Positions 45,986 through 56,952 of a stretch of 64,000 nt of DNA are shown here, in pieces. The notes beneath the pieces are model-generated. The model had not been told where the DNA came from and ran no database searches. It was given only the letters and a program-made list of their open reading frames with translations. The DNA comes from Ustulina deusta (lineage: Eukaryota > Ascomycota > Sordariomycetes > Xylariales > Xylariaceae): positions 372,001-436,000 of the forward strand of contig JAJNNX010000048.1 of NCBI GenBank assembly GCA_023159155.1, in the 5' to 3' direction. Within the stretch, counting starts at the first letter, position 1. Every line of letters starts with the position of its first letter. The position numbers and the translations under genes were made by a program.

Positions 45986-47790
45986 GTCGTGGATGCTGAG
46001 GGTTTCTCGGGTCTGTTGTTGGCTGTGCGATGTGTCTTGTTTTGCCCTGTGAGGGGCTGGGTTCGCTTCGAGGTGAACAGCCGGGGTTGCTTCGACTCGG
46101 AACTTGATAGGTGTGTTGCGCCGACGAGATAATCGACGATTGACTGGGATACGTCGCGGGTCTGTGGAACGCTTATATATTCAGCCGAGGAGGCAAGGGA
46201 GCGAAGAAGAAATGCGCGGTCAGGTGGCCGGAGTCGGCGCGATTTGTGACGTCGATTATTATGTTAGTCTTCGAACCTTTTCTTTTCTGCTTGCTTTTTC
46301 CCCTGCTTGTCTCCGTTCTTTCGGGAATCGCTACCCGCTCCTTCGGACAGCGGAGGGCCTCAGTTGGGCTAGTCGGGCTCGTTGGGCTCGTGAACGGCGA
46401 CTTGTAAGTAAATGGCTAGAATTGGTTGGGACGGATGACAATAAGTGGCCCGTCGAACGGTCTAAAGGTCTAGATTTGATGACGGCAGGCGGAGGGGCGT
46501 CCAATCCAGTACCATACATGCGAGTCTGAAGCTCGGGTCCTGGGATGAGTTGGGCGACTAGTCTAGTCCTGACCCGAAACCGTGGAAAAGAGAGAAGGGC
46601 GGACGGGCGGGGAGGAGAGGCGGTTTTGACGGACAATCAATTTATAGATCCGAAGTCTGTTGCTGGCGAACAGCTCGTCGTAGCGACCGAAGCGGTGGAC
46701 AGTACAGGCAGGTCGAAGCAAGTCAAGCAAGGACAGGCAGGCATGCGAGTGCGATGTAAGTGCTGTATGCACGGCCTAGGCGATGGCGTCGCTTTATTTA
46801 CGCTACTGTACAAGGAGTGGAGGCGCGGGGACTGGAATGCTGGATGTTGTTGGAGCGCATCCACAACAACAAACGACGTGACGCCGCGCCGTCGAGGCAC
46901 TGGCGGAATGGTGCAATGGTGTAATTGGAGTGGGCTGGGCTGGGTCACGATGACAGCACCGACACGCGAAGAGGAGTTGGACGGAAAAAAACAGTGAAGG
47001 GCAGAAGAAGAGCGAGATGGAGACAGGCGAGGAAATAGGAAACAGGAAATAGGGCATAGGGAATAGGAAATGGAAATAGGCCCGGGGGTTGACCCGGACC
47101 AACCTCTTCTTGCAAGTCACGGCGGTCATAGCAGACGTCGTAACGTCGTACACTACCTACCATGTAGCAACCATAGCCCGGGAATAATACTATACCTACC
47201 TGCTTAGTACCCAAGATAGATAGATACTATACCTACCTATACTGGATAGGTAGAGGTATAATGGATAGTGTAGTGTAAGTACGCAGCAGTGGCCAGAGTA
47301 GGTATGCTGTATTACGTAGTGTGAATAGTATATAAGGTACATAGGTAGTACCATACATACCTAGGTAGGATATAGGATACAGTGCAAGGATTATGGATTG
47401 GTTGGGTAGGATCGGTAACTCTTAAATGTGCCCCGGACTTTTGTCAGTTGGAGAAGGTCGGGCAAGATCAGGCACAACCACAGACGGGAGGGGGGAGGGA
47501 ACCGTTCGTTTTCCAGGTTCCAGGCCGGTACACAAGCTCTCCAAATCCCGTATTGGGGCAAATCCAGGCACTGCCCATCTTTAACTGGTAGGTCGCTTCG
47601 GTTCGCGCTGGTCGATTGCCCAGTAGGAAGAGGCCATTCGACGATGCGCGAGGGGACCAACAGGATAGCCACGCGATTGTTCTCAAGGTGATCAGGGGGG
47701 GCAGGAGAGCGGGGGTGGGGGTGGGGTGTTGGAGGGGTCCAATGGTTGACTGATAGGGACCAGTAGTGTACTTCAGAGCCTAACACGTCT

Positions 47791-47829
47791 AATCTTTGTC
47801 CTGTCGGCAGGGGCTAAAAATGCAGTGCT
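47791..47829 (+). repeat. 39-bp direct repeat, copy 1
   Basis: It matches 47923-47961 with five differences, four of them transitions. The shared core is GCTAAAAATGCAGTGC. Confidence 0.8.
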
Positions 47830-47922
47830 GATACGCGACATCTTGACACAGTAGATTAACTATTACATACCTACTTACTAGTAGCTTAGCAGTGGGTTTA
47901 GGCTAGGTAGCCTCACATATCC

Positions 47923-47961
47923 AATCTTCGCCCTGTCGGCGGGTGCTAAAAATGCAGTGCC
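47923..47961 (+). repeat. 39-bp direct repeat, copy 2
   Basis: Partner of 47791-47829, starting 132 bp further on. No open frame or known element boundary connects the copies. Confidence 0.8.
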
Positions 47962-48457
47962 TGCTGACAGGCATGTCAGGTCGGTTAAACCGACGATTCG
48001 CCAATTCTTCTTCCTGGCCTCCCGTTGGCCAATTGTGTCCCTACAGCACCCTCGACGCAATCTGGAACTCATCACCACACCTGCAACATGGTGCTGTACT
48101 TCCCCCCTCTTCCCAAAACCGTCCTCTCCCCTGTGTCGTGTAGACATATTGATTCCTCACACGTGTTGGCGTTCCGGCGCCTATAATACGTCGTGCATCG
48201 ACCTACATCGTGTCCCTGGTGGTGTGCCACGTTGGAATGCACTATTCGGCCTTGGGGATTCGGCAGTCTGTTGTGGACATTACATTGCAACTGGAGTACA
48301 TGAACCCTGCTATCTGCCTGTTTAAGGGGCTGTGGTCTTGGGGATCAACGGCCGAGCTGACACCTCTGCTAACATGGCGGTCCGGCCTCGCGTCCGGACA
48401 TCCAGTAGGCATCTGGAACATACGGTCAAGTGCTTAGCTTGACGTCTCTGCATGTAG

Positions 48458-49476
48458 TCACACATCTAGACAGCCGTACGTGATCTTAGCGTTGCTGCAT
48501 CTTTGACTCAGCTCGTGAACGATGCTGCGCAAAGTCTCAGCGCCGCCCAAGTCACCCGTCACATAAGCAGCATCGGACGAATGGCTCTCCAGTTCCCACA
48601 TTTTGCTCTCAAATCGTTTTCCTATGGCGAAATCCATCAAAGAAAATCCGGTGCTGCTCCTCCGCGTGCACGCCTTGTGATGCCACGTCTGGGAGTCGGC
48701 GACCTCCCGCGACAGCAAGATGTAGATCTCATCTAGATCCCGGGTATGTTCCAGGATCCGCAGTATTGACATGACATCATACCGCCCGCGAAGGTCGAAA
48801 GGCCCAATGGCTAGTCGATGGATGCGAGCTAGCCAAGGTGTGCTGTTCAATCCGAGCATCATCTTGGCTATAGCTGGGTCGATCCGAAAGACATCAGACG
48901 CGACATCGACGAGGCAGGGTTGGCTTATGTTGAGGGTCGAGTTATCGAGCCACAGATCCACGACACCGTAGCGCTTGCAGCAAGCTCGAGCTGCATCTAA
49001 CGCTTCGTGATTGATCAATGGCCGCAGCTCCGGCCAGGAGTCAATGACACCGTGGTGCGCCGAGTAGATTTTCCCCGAAACGGGGGAGAGATCATGTATC
49101 ACAGTTTTCCATTGTAAGATCGGCACGTCTCGCATGTGCCAGTCGTAGCGGTCCGCCAAGCTCCTAGTTACGGTGTGAGTACCAACACCTCAGATGAAAG
49201 CCGAGGCTTAAGGAGTGAGAAGCGGGAAAAACTTGACGCCGGCTTTAAACGTGCACGTTCTCGATAGGTTACTTACTTCAGCAAACGTCCCCTGCTGGTA
49301 ATTGAGCGCAAGGACGACAATGGCTCCAATTGACCTGCGTCCCACGAGAGGAAGCCTCCATTAAGTGTATGAACAAGAGGCGACTTGAAATACGAGTCGA
49401 AATGGTGCTTCCAGATAAGAAGTCGAATCTCAGTTGGCAAGTCGCGGAAGCGACTGAACGACGAGGTACCCGACAT
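48458..49476 (-). CDS. 2EXR-domain protein
   Basis: Exons on the minus strand are 49476..49277 and 49163..48458, giving 301 residues. The N-terminal segment SFSRFRDLPTEIRLLIWKHH (about 5-24) is the F-box-like 2EXR motif (F-xx-LP-x-E-I-R-xx-I-W), common in large families of uncharacterised fungal proteins. The rest is a helical region with WPELRPLINHEALDAARACC and a probable beta stretch VVDLWLDNSTLNI, ending in YGCLDV. The motif resembles F-box N-termini, so a substrate-adaptor role is possible but unproven. The intron (GTAAGT donor, CTAG acceptor) is phase 2 and yields LKSLADRYDW. No other domain is recognised. Confidence 0.78.
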
Positions 49477-50000
49477 TTATCTTGTCTAGTATTATGTTTT
49501 TAACCTTATCAATAGTATCATATGCCCACGTAAGTTGTAGGTCGGTTCAATCGGTTCTTAGTAACCTGGCGATTGACAAGTGCAGCCTCAACATTTATTG
49601 GATGCTCGAGTTGTCAAAGCGCAGAAAGATAAGGAGAGCGCGAATAAAAGGGGTTCATATCTCCCCCAGAGTGGCTAGTTGCTCCTATACCACCCGATTG
49701 GGCGGGCTAACCAAATCGACATCATCATTAGCACCAAGCTGCCGCTAGCGCTTTATTATGTACTCTCTCACGAAGTCTGCTACCAATACTCATGAGTTAC
49801 ACCAGACGTGATGCAGTACGAAGATGTACGACGAAAAAAAAGTACATGTAATCTGCTCAATACAAACACAAACACATTCACTCCAGCAATTAATCTCAAG
49901 GTCACCAAATTAAGCAATTCGTATTTTGTATGATTTACCCTCGCCAAGCCATGCTAAGACGCGACTTAGACATCTCACACAAGCTTTCATCATCCCCCCA
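49477..50000. other. Intergenic region
   Basis: Short AT-rich stretch between two minus-strand genes, with an A8 run near 49833. It probably holds the 2EXR gene promoter and the SDR 3' UTR. Confidence 0.6.
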
Positions 50001-50978
50001 TTACCACGATGCTTTCGTCCCGTCGTCCAGGTTCACATTATGACAGATATTCCCAAATACCTCCATCATGTGCTCTAGCCGATTCTGGGTCCTCTTCACC
50101 GTACCCGCCAAGTCGCTCCCGAGCGGCAGCATGATTTCGCTCCCAAGACCTTTAGCGAAGCCCTCGTCCATAACGACGTTGTAAATCGCCCGGCAGGCTT
50201 TAAGATGGTCTCCCGGCGTCGCAAAATCTCCCTTGTGCAGCATGTTGAACAGCCTCTCCGTCTGCGTCCCCTCGTAGTCCGGCTCCAGCGGCGTCGAGAT
50301 AGGCTGCACGGACGTCGCCATCGCCGTGTTAAAGGTACCCAGGTACACGAGCAGCACGCGGACGTTGAACGGCTCGAGCTCTTTGTGCAGGACCTTCGAC
50401 ATGTCTGACCTTCGGGGTCAGCATCGTCTTCCATTTCCCTTCCATCTACTGCCTCCAGAAGGAGGAATTGACCAGGGGTACTTGCCGTCCAACGCCGCCT
50501 TTGAAGCCCCGTACACGCTGAGCGAATTCATAGCTTCTAGTCCAGCGCCACTGCTGAAGTTTACAATCATGCCCGACCTTCGCCTCCGCATGTACGGCGC
50601 GACGGCTCTGACGAGCCGATACGGCCCGAAAAAGTTCGTGTCCATTTGCTTCCGCACCTCGGCCTCCGTGAACGACTCGAGCGGTCCGGAGATGCCCATC
50701 CCCGCGGCGTTGACCAGTACATCGATGTGGGTGCCTTCTGCCTCTAACCCGTCGATGATCTTGCCAGATTCTAGATCTTCCAATTCGAGCCGGAGCCAGC
50801 GGCCGCCGCGCCCGACGACCTCGTCTACGAGCGCTGGGGTTCGCGCCGGGTTGCGCGATGTCGCGATTACGTTGTGGCCCTTTGCCTGCGCTAGACGTGT
50901 CAATGCTAGCCCGAAGCCGGATGAGGAGCCTGTGATCAGCCAGGTGAGAGGCTTGGTTGTTTGTGTCACTTCACTCAT
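50001..50978 (-). CDS. Short-chain dehydrogenase/reductase
   Basis: Exons on the minus strand are 50978..50486 and 50404..50001, giving 298 residues. This is a classical SDR Rossmann fold: nucleotide-binding TGSSSGFG (16-23), NAAG (90-93), catalytic Ser142 or Ser143 in NFSSGAG, and YGASK with Y156 and K160. R42 in TSRNP follows the second strand, so NADP(H) preference is likely. The long C-terminal part (EPFNVRVLLVYLGTFNTAM onward) resembles fungal oxidoreductases of the retinol dehydrogenase-like group. The substrate is unknown. The only intron that keeps frame uses a GC donor (GAC G|GCAAGT) and the GTCAG acceptor, giving ALDDMSKVLHKEL. Confidence 0.87.
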
Positions 50979-51290
50979 GGTGAATTATCGTAACTTATGT
51001 GTTCGCACTTTGCAGCTGCTTGGTGGTTTTCATTCGCGGAAGCGGTGAAGTTTGTAGGTTCCTGAAGGGATTTATAGGGCCGATATAAAGGAAGTCTTGT
51101 TTCCCTTTTACTATTATTTTATACATATATATATATATATATATTGCACCTCCTTGAAATTCGCCTTCATTGCCAAGAAGTGTTGCGATGTAGACTGTAC
51201 ACAGCGGATTTAATGTGGTTAAGTCCCAAACCCCATACACTAACTGACTTGGTAGTGTCAACATTCGCTTCCCAATCTCTTCTCTACTAC
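50979..51290. other. SDR upstream region with a dinucleotide repeat
   Basis: Probable SDR promoter. It contains an alternating TA run at about 51122-51144. No gene is seen. Confidence 0.6.
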
Positions 51291-51951
51291 CTAATTTGAT
51301 CTACAGTGTCCACAATACGGGCGTAGCGGATTTAATAATAGATCATGATCATAAACTAAGATCCAATCTAATTCCATAGATCTTGCTAAGACTACATCAC
51401 TGTGAAATAGCATCCTATTCAGAGTCTGGCCGCTTTGGTAGGAATACCTATCGTTCTCTAATCTCTGGCACATAGTGTCAGAAAGCGGTCAATGGTAGGT
51501 AGGAATGATGGAATTTTGTTGTCGCGAAAAGGTTCTAACTCCCTCGGTAACTGTCGCTGAACTATATACAAACCACCTCCCTGCCCCAACTCGAGAGACG
51601 AGAGATCATAAACATTGAAGCAGCTGCGCAAGCTTCCCTGTTCAAACAATGTCGCTTCTATATGCAGAAAGCGGTACGTGAAAGTGAGCCTGATTTGCAA
51701 ATGAGAGGGTAAAGCTGACGTGAAGAAAGGAAGCGTTAGGAACGGTCAAGTATAAGAATAGGTTCTGGCTGATGATGCGTGAAGACCTCTCTAATGACTT
51801 CGGGTACTAAGATCTTGTCTATAAAGAAGCTACTTCTGTGCTCCACAAGAGTAGCGTCGTGATACACGGGGTGCGCACGTGTGATGAGTGACCCCAGACG
51901 TGAGAATCTAGTCTTCCTGTTCCCATAACCAACCCCAACGCCAGCGCTCAT
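51291..51951 (-). pseudogene. Possible unrecognised or decayed gene
   Basis: Three consecutive minus-strand open blocks (51951..51736, 51700..51458, 51473..51291) have protein-like composition. The first includes HDATLVEHRSSFFIDKIL and PEVIREVFTHHQPEPILILD; the second includes RFLHIEATLFEQGSLRSC and LPRELEPFRDNKIPSFLP. A GTTCC donor near 51747 and a CAAATCAG acceptor could join the first two, but the phase does not fit cleanly, so decay is as likely as splicing. I do not recognise a family. Confidence 0.28.
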
Positions 51952-52109
51952 GCCGATGCGAACCCGCGTCGCAGAAATCGAAGTATATCAATGCAGTCGT
52001 CAAGTGTATCCGTGAAAACCAAACACTAGGAGAAATCGATGCCCATGTCAATAATCGTCGTAACCCCCCAAAAGCATCCTTAGGATTGCACTCCCGAAAG
52101 CGGCCTTCT

Positions 52110-52727
52110 TCAGTATTTCCCGAGCCAAGCAACCTCGGTGCCGTCAGGGGCATACCGCAGAGGCTTCTCCAGCGCGCGGGTCCAAAAGGCGATGCTGCTA
52201 GCGCCAATCGTCCCCCGGGCCTCGTACACCTCGATCAGCGCGTCGTAGAAGTCCCTGGCCGCGCCCTCGAGCCCGAGGACCCGCAGACTCCGAATGATGC
52301 GGGTGATGCGGAGATGGTTGTGGTCGATGCGCGCCACCCAGCGCGAGAAGCCACCCTCGCAATCCCCCCGGGGCGCGATGGCGAGGCGGAAGTCGTCGCC
52401 GGACTCGTCCTCGGCGGCGAAGCCGTAGAAGGCGAGCATGCGCTTGAGCGCGCGCACAAGGCTCCCCCGCAGCTCGCGCGATTGGGCGAACATCAGCATT
52501 GTCTCCTCGTCGACGACGGGAGCGAGATGGCCGAAGGCGGACCCTTCGGGCAGCGGGAACACGGTCTGGATGTAGTTGTGCTGGCGCTCGAGACGGTCGT
52601 CGCTCCACTCCAGGATGTCGTCCAGGGTGCGGCCGTGGGCATCGGGACCTCTGGTTGCGGGGTCGTAGAAGTTCACGAGGCGACGCAGTGACGGCTTCGC
52701 GGGTCGCTCTTCTGATGACGAAGACAT
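52110..52727 (-). CDS. OGFr conserved-domain protein
   Basis: A single exon of 205 residues. Residues 15-195 match the opioid growth factor receptor N-terminal conserved domain (OGFr_N). The signature is LVNFYDPATRGPDAHGRTL, then DILEWSDDRLERQHNYIQTV and FPLPEGSAFGHLAPVVDEET, followed by helices ending FWTRALEKPLRYAPDG. In animals this domain lies in a nuclear-associated receptor for met-enkephalin; fungal and bacterial relatives consist of little else and have no known function. The start at 52727 gives MSSSSEERPAKPSLRRL; an in-frame ATG at 52850 would add 41 low-complexity residues unlike the family. A leader rich in TGTGTGG lies in between. Confidence 0.82.
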   Translation of the reverse strand: MSSSSEERPAKPSLRRLVNFYDPATRGPDAHGRTLDDILEWSDDRLERQHNYIQTVFPLPEGSAFGHLAPVVDEETMLMFAQSRELRGSLVRALKRMLAFYGFAAEDESGDDFRLAIAPRGDCEGGFSRWVARIDHNHLRITRIIRSLRVLGLEGAARDFYDALIEVYEARGTIGASSIAFWTRALEKPLRYAPDGTEVAWLGKY

Positions 52728-53817
52728 CCTGGTGGTGTGCAGGCGAAGCCTGCCTGCAGGGCTAAGCGAACAAGAATGTGTGTGGTGTGAGACGGGAGGA
52801 GGATTGGTGAGATTGCTGGGCTGTTGTTTACTTTTGGTCTCGGCTGTCAAACGGTGAGATAACTGCTGTGAGCTGCGCTGGTCGGTTTACTGGGGCACAA
52901 TCTTGCAGAAAGTCGAGCTGTTGTGACGCGGTTGTTTGCCTCTTGTCTTAAAGCTGTTGGTGCCTGAGTACCTGGATTGATGTACCTAGGTACCTAATGT
53001 ATTGTCTTTTCTGCAATATTGAACACTCGGTAGGTACAATGGCCTCCGCTGACTTGTTGTCGCGGTACCTACCCTGTCTCTTATTGTACCCGCGCGGGTG
53101 CCCGGTTTTGCTATTAGCGCCATACTAGCGCTATTGAGGAAAATAAAAATATCATGGGTGCAAGTAAAATCAATTCTCATGGCAAAACATCGAATTCCGC
53201 CAAAACTCACTGGCTCTTGTCAGAATTAGGAGGCCAGGATATTTACGATCCACATGTTGTAAATAAGACTCTTACATCCACCGTCTATCTGTATTGCAAC
53301 TCGGACTTCTAGATAACCTAACGGGGTTATGAAATACTTACTACCTGAGGTACCTTTGACAGGTCTCCGGATCTATTCCAAGATCACTCCATTCGACCAG
53401 AAATTTGCCAATTGCGGCCATGGTCATCCCACCCATGATCTGGAAGTCAACGACCTCGCCCCTGAAAGGGACTCCCACCCAGTTGCGTAGCTCAGCAGCT
53501 GGAGATGAAGATCAGGTAGGGAGGTAAGTATTGATGTTATAGGGGTAATTCGGAAGGGAAGGTAATGGTATGAGATCTCTGCATATCACTTCGACAGTTG
53601 GTTCAAATCCACTCTTCGAGACCAATGGATATACCAACTCTGTCAGATAAAGAAAAGAAGACATTTTAAACTCGTCAATTGATTAGCAACAGTGATATCT
53701 TTATTATTGGCAATGATGTTTATGATCAAACGCCCCTACAAAAATTATGAAAATAAAATCAAAATCATTACAGTGTTGCTCGACTGAGCAAGAGTGAGAA
53801 ATTCAGTCAAATCATTA
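52728..53817. other. Intergenic region
   Basis: Contains the OGFr-gene promoter and the 3' region of the SprT-like gene. TACCTAGGTACC-type words occur near 52980-53080. No gene is supported. Confidence 0.55.
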
Positions 53818-54720
53818 TTAGAATGGGAAGCCACCAGGGGGGAAGAAACCGCGGGGAGGGAAGCCGCCAGGAGGGGAGCCGCTAGGAGGAAAGCCACTAG
53901 GAGGCAAGCCACTGGGAGGCAAGCCACTAGGAGGGAGGTCGCTTGGGAGGAGGCCAGGGTATCCGGGAGTACCACCATGACAGCATACCGGGAGACCCGC
54001 AGGAGGGTATTCGGGACGACTTTGGCCAGGCCATTTGGGACGCGTTTCACTGGGGCCATAGTGCCCAAAATGACGCTCCTCTTGCCACTTCCGTGATTGG
54101 GTGAGTTGTGATACAATATCCCCGATAAATCCAAGGAGTTCGCAAAACATTTTCCCGTGCCCATTATCGGCATCCACCCACTCGGCATGCCTCGGGTGAC
54201 GATCATCGCTAAAGATTTCGAGAAAGGCATGCGTCATTTCGTGGACCACAGAAAACAAAACCCTCTCGATATGATGTCGGTGGTAGAGGCCGGAGCGGTA
54301 TCTGCTTAGCATGACTGTTATAGTACGATCTGCTCTGTCATAAGTACCATACTTCTTGGTGTTAGGATCTTCAGAGGTATGGAGGGCCACAAGACTCCGC
54401 GGCCTGGTTGGTCCGCCTACACGTCTTGTGAGAGTGTTAAAGAAGAATATATTGTCAATGTGAAACATAAACCCCCGAATTAGATCATGAATCAGGCGGA
54501 TGTTGTCTAAAGGGTTCTCACCCAGACCCTGCAAGAGGCGATAGCAATCCACAAATTCCGTCACCTCACCCGAACGTGGGTTTCGAACTGCCAATGACTC
54601 GTGTACAACTAATCGGCGTAACGCGTCTGCATCGTGTGGGATGTTTGTTCTCGGCCTCGAGCCCGAATGTATGTTGTCTGCTATCGCGTATAGAGCCCGA
54701 ACTTCGGCCAAGTGTGACAT
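53818..54720 (-). CDS. SprT-like zinc metalloprotease with PPSG repeat tail
   Basis: A single exon of 300 residues. Residues 80-215 resemble the SprT-like domain (the fold of Spartan/Wss1-type proteases). The zinc motif HEMTH is at 160-164, a third ligand probably at H188 in NGHGKMF, and AEWVDADNGHG corresponds to the conserved region after the active helix. Known relatives degrade DNA-protein crosslinks, but many fungal members are uncharacterised. The C-terminal 70 residues are a low-complexity tail with repeats of a five-residue PPSG unit (LPPSG, FPPSG, SPPGG), encoded by a 15-bp minisatellite at about 53830-53960. No signal peptide is seen, so it is probably intracellular. Single-stranded DNA or ubiquitin-like binding motifs are not evident. 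Confidence 0.8.
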   Translation of the reverse strand: MSHLAEVRALYAIADNIHSGSRPRTNIPHDADALRRLVVHESLAVRNPRSGEVTEFVDCYRLLQGLGENPLDNIRLIHDLIRGFMFHIDNIFFFNTLTRRVGGPTRPRSLVALHTSEDPNTKKYGTYDRADRTITVMLSRYRSGLYHRHHIERVLFSVVHEMTHAFLEIFSDDRHPRHAEWVDADNGHGKMFCELLGFIGDIVSQLTQSRKWQEERHFGHYGPSETRPKWPGQSRPEYPPAGLPVCCHGGTPGYPGLLPSDLPPSGLPPSGLPPSGFPPSGSPPGGFPPRGFFPPGGFPF

Positions 54721-56952
54721 TTTGATATTGATGGCCTGTGTACCGGAGTTGAGGTTTCGGTGGATTATGGATATGTGATTTTTTGCGCGGGAATTTTAGA
54801 ATTCTCTAATGAGTGATGTGATCTCTACGAATAACAGGCATAAAATGTCTAGCTGCTGTCTGTTTATATATACGGTTGGACAAAACCGGCTGTTCGCTCG
54901 AGTTCTCAAGACTTATAGTGTGTTGCAATACAGGAATATTGCTAACTAACAGATCTATCTTAACAATGCCATAGTTTGGATGCGCAAAGGGTTGTCTCTA
55001 CTTTGAACAAAGAAATAGGAATGGTCCACGCATTCAAAGGGTGTGTTTCTCACACCCAGCTCCCAGCTGTTCAGATTCAGCGCCACATAGCAAAGCCATT
55101 TCCTAAACCAAGGAAAATCGGCGATTAAAGGACCGCGCTCGACAGGCCGCAAAGAGGTTTGGGTGGCTGATTTGTCATCAAAATACATGGTGGCGCTTTG
55201 ATATTATTCTTGACGAACGGCATGCTCGCCTGGAAGCGGTAAGAGAATTCCTGGTCAAATGAGAAAAGGAAGATACTGCTTGGGAAGCTGAGGCCGTCAA
55301 GGATGAAGTTAGAACTTGAAGATTTTTAGACAGACGATGATCGACAGAAGGTGGCATTGATGCGCGAGGATGGTGCCACCTACGGAGAAATCACTCAAAA
55401 GCTCATATATCCTATGTATGTATCCTGTATGTGTGCTTGCGTTTTCGCTGTCTAGTGACATTGATTTAGTTACACTAATGAGTTTGGCTTTGTCACGTTT
55501 TTCAGATGTCTGAATACAAGGTGGGAGACAGGTCGTATTCTGATGAACTATGAGCATCACTATACAGATATCATATTGTATATTAAACTACTTCTCTCAC
55601 GGAGGTGTAGAGTTGCGATCTAGTGGAAGAAGAAAACCAGTGCATATTCTATGTATAATCACCAGAGGTGTATTCAGATGATATGAAGTCTAAGTTCTAG
55701 TTACAACATAGGGAATGAAATGAGCTGAATATATACGGGATCTCTCGGTGTAACATTGGCTGCTCCTAGGGCAGGCTACTATTGGCTGAATCAGCTACGT
55801 CATCAAAATGGCGAATTGAAGTGAAGGTTAGTGCTTTAGGTGTGAGGCGATGTTGGTTCGTTAGTTCTAAATTTTGGACTTGCTCGCCATCTTGGTGCTC
55901 TGTTGGAGAATTGCCTTCAGAATTGAATGTCGCTCGGATTCAAGAATCAATTTCCTCATCTGAATTAGCATTGTCTTCGGGCCGGTACACGGGCTTTCCG
56001 TTTTTGTTCAGGTTTCAAAACTGTGCCGCACAGGTAGAAGTTCATAACCTCAGGGGCATTGGATCCTGTGGTCTTGGCGAGGTGGACTTCGCTTCGTATA
56101 TAAAGTCTGTGCCGCTCAGCAAATTGCGTAGCATACTATTTTCTCTTTAATCGCCCGGCTAGCAGGGGTGTGAATTCTGCTGATTTTCTTGGCTTTGTCA
56201 TCGGCACTTCTACAGATTTCAGCAAGCAACTAAGAGAAAACCACCAAGGTAGGTACGACTCAAACGGCAAGGAAAGGATAACTGCACAGAATGCTTTGCC
56301 GAGACCCCAAGGATCTACTGAATACCCCTTGTGTGTGCAAGTTGGGACGATTGAGAACATCCAGCAGTAATGTAACCCAAGCTGAAATCTTTATTGAAGG
56401 GCCACTGGAAGGCCTCGAGCTCAGCAATACTTGTATCCGAGCCATATCTTTTGATAGACTTTCGGTCTAACTAAGAACGTTCCTATAGATGTTTTGGGAA
56501 GGTAGTGTACGGGACAGTGCTTATGATGCCCCCTTACGGTGATTTCTTTGTCAATTAAACCTACAACACCACTTATCCACTTAGCTACGATTAGAATATC
56601 TTACAAAAATAGACCCTGAAGTATAAGCTGTTAGCGCCACGCCAACCTTCCTTATTCTATTGATCCGTAAGACACCCAAACGCAGAGATGGCACGATAAT
56701 ATGCAATCTCAGGCGGATACCATGCCGGATATCTAGAATATGGGTGGGCCAAGACGATATAAAAATAGTCATGACTGTTTTCAACCGCCAGACTAGAGTG
56801 GAAAGTGAGCAATCAAATACCATGAGGGGGAGTTCTATAAAACGCCTGAGTGCTCTTCAACAATGATTCATCTCGATCACCACCTCCACTCCCCAAACCA
56901 ATCTTGAACAGTTGTCTCTTTGTTAAATCGTTATAAGATAAACATTCTAACC
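54721..56952. other. Gene-poor intergenic region
   Basis: No supportable gene in 2.2 kb. Two short coding-like remnants are visible on the minus strand: about 55188-54955 (includes ERGPLIADFPWFRKWLC) and about 56000-55790 (includes GKPVYRPEDNANSDEEID before a stop). They look like decayed genes or transposon pieces, but I cannot assign a family. Confidence 0.5.
56836..56842 (+). promoter_or_regulatory. TATA box
   Basis: TATAAAA lies 117 bp before the start codon at 56953, a normal distance for a fungal core promoter. Confidence 0.55.

Larger units (their letters stand above)
45986..48457. other. Intergenic region upstream of the Ras-like gene
   Basis: No convincing gene. Open frames at 46104, 46545 and 46637 (minus) have no domains. 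Clusters of TACCTA/TAGGTA words lie at 47150-47370 and a 39-bp direct repeat at 47791 and 47923. Confidence 0.55.

Noticed and set aside
52728..52850. 41-residue upstream extension of the OGFr-domain protein
   Set aside because: Low-complexity, not family-like, and the second ATG gives a compact protein starting at the domain.
53486..53631. tRNA-like pieces (GCGTAGCTCAGCAGCTGG and GGTTCAAATCC)
   Set aside because: The putative T-stem does not pair, the acceptor arms are not complementary and the distance is too large without a defined anticodon arm.
54955..56150. Short frames with protein-like words
   Set aside because: Too short and broken to support as genes; mentioned only within the intergenic entry.
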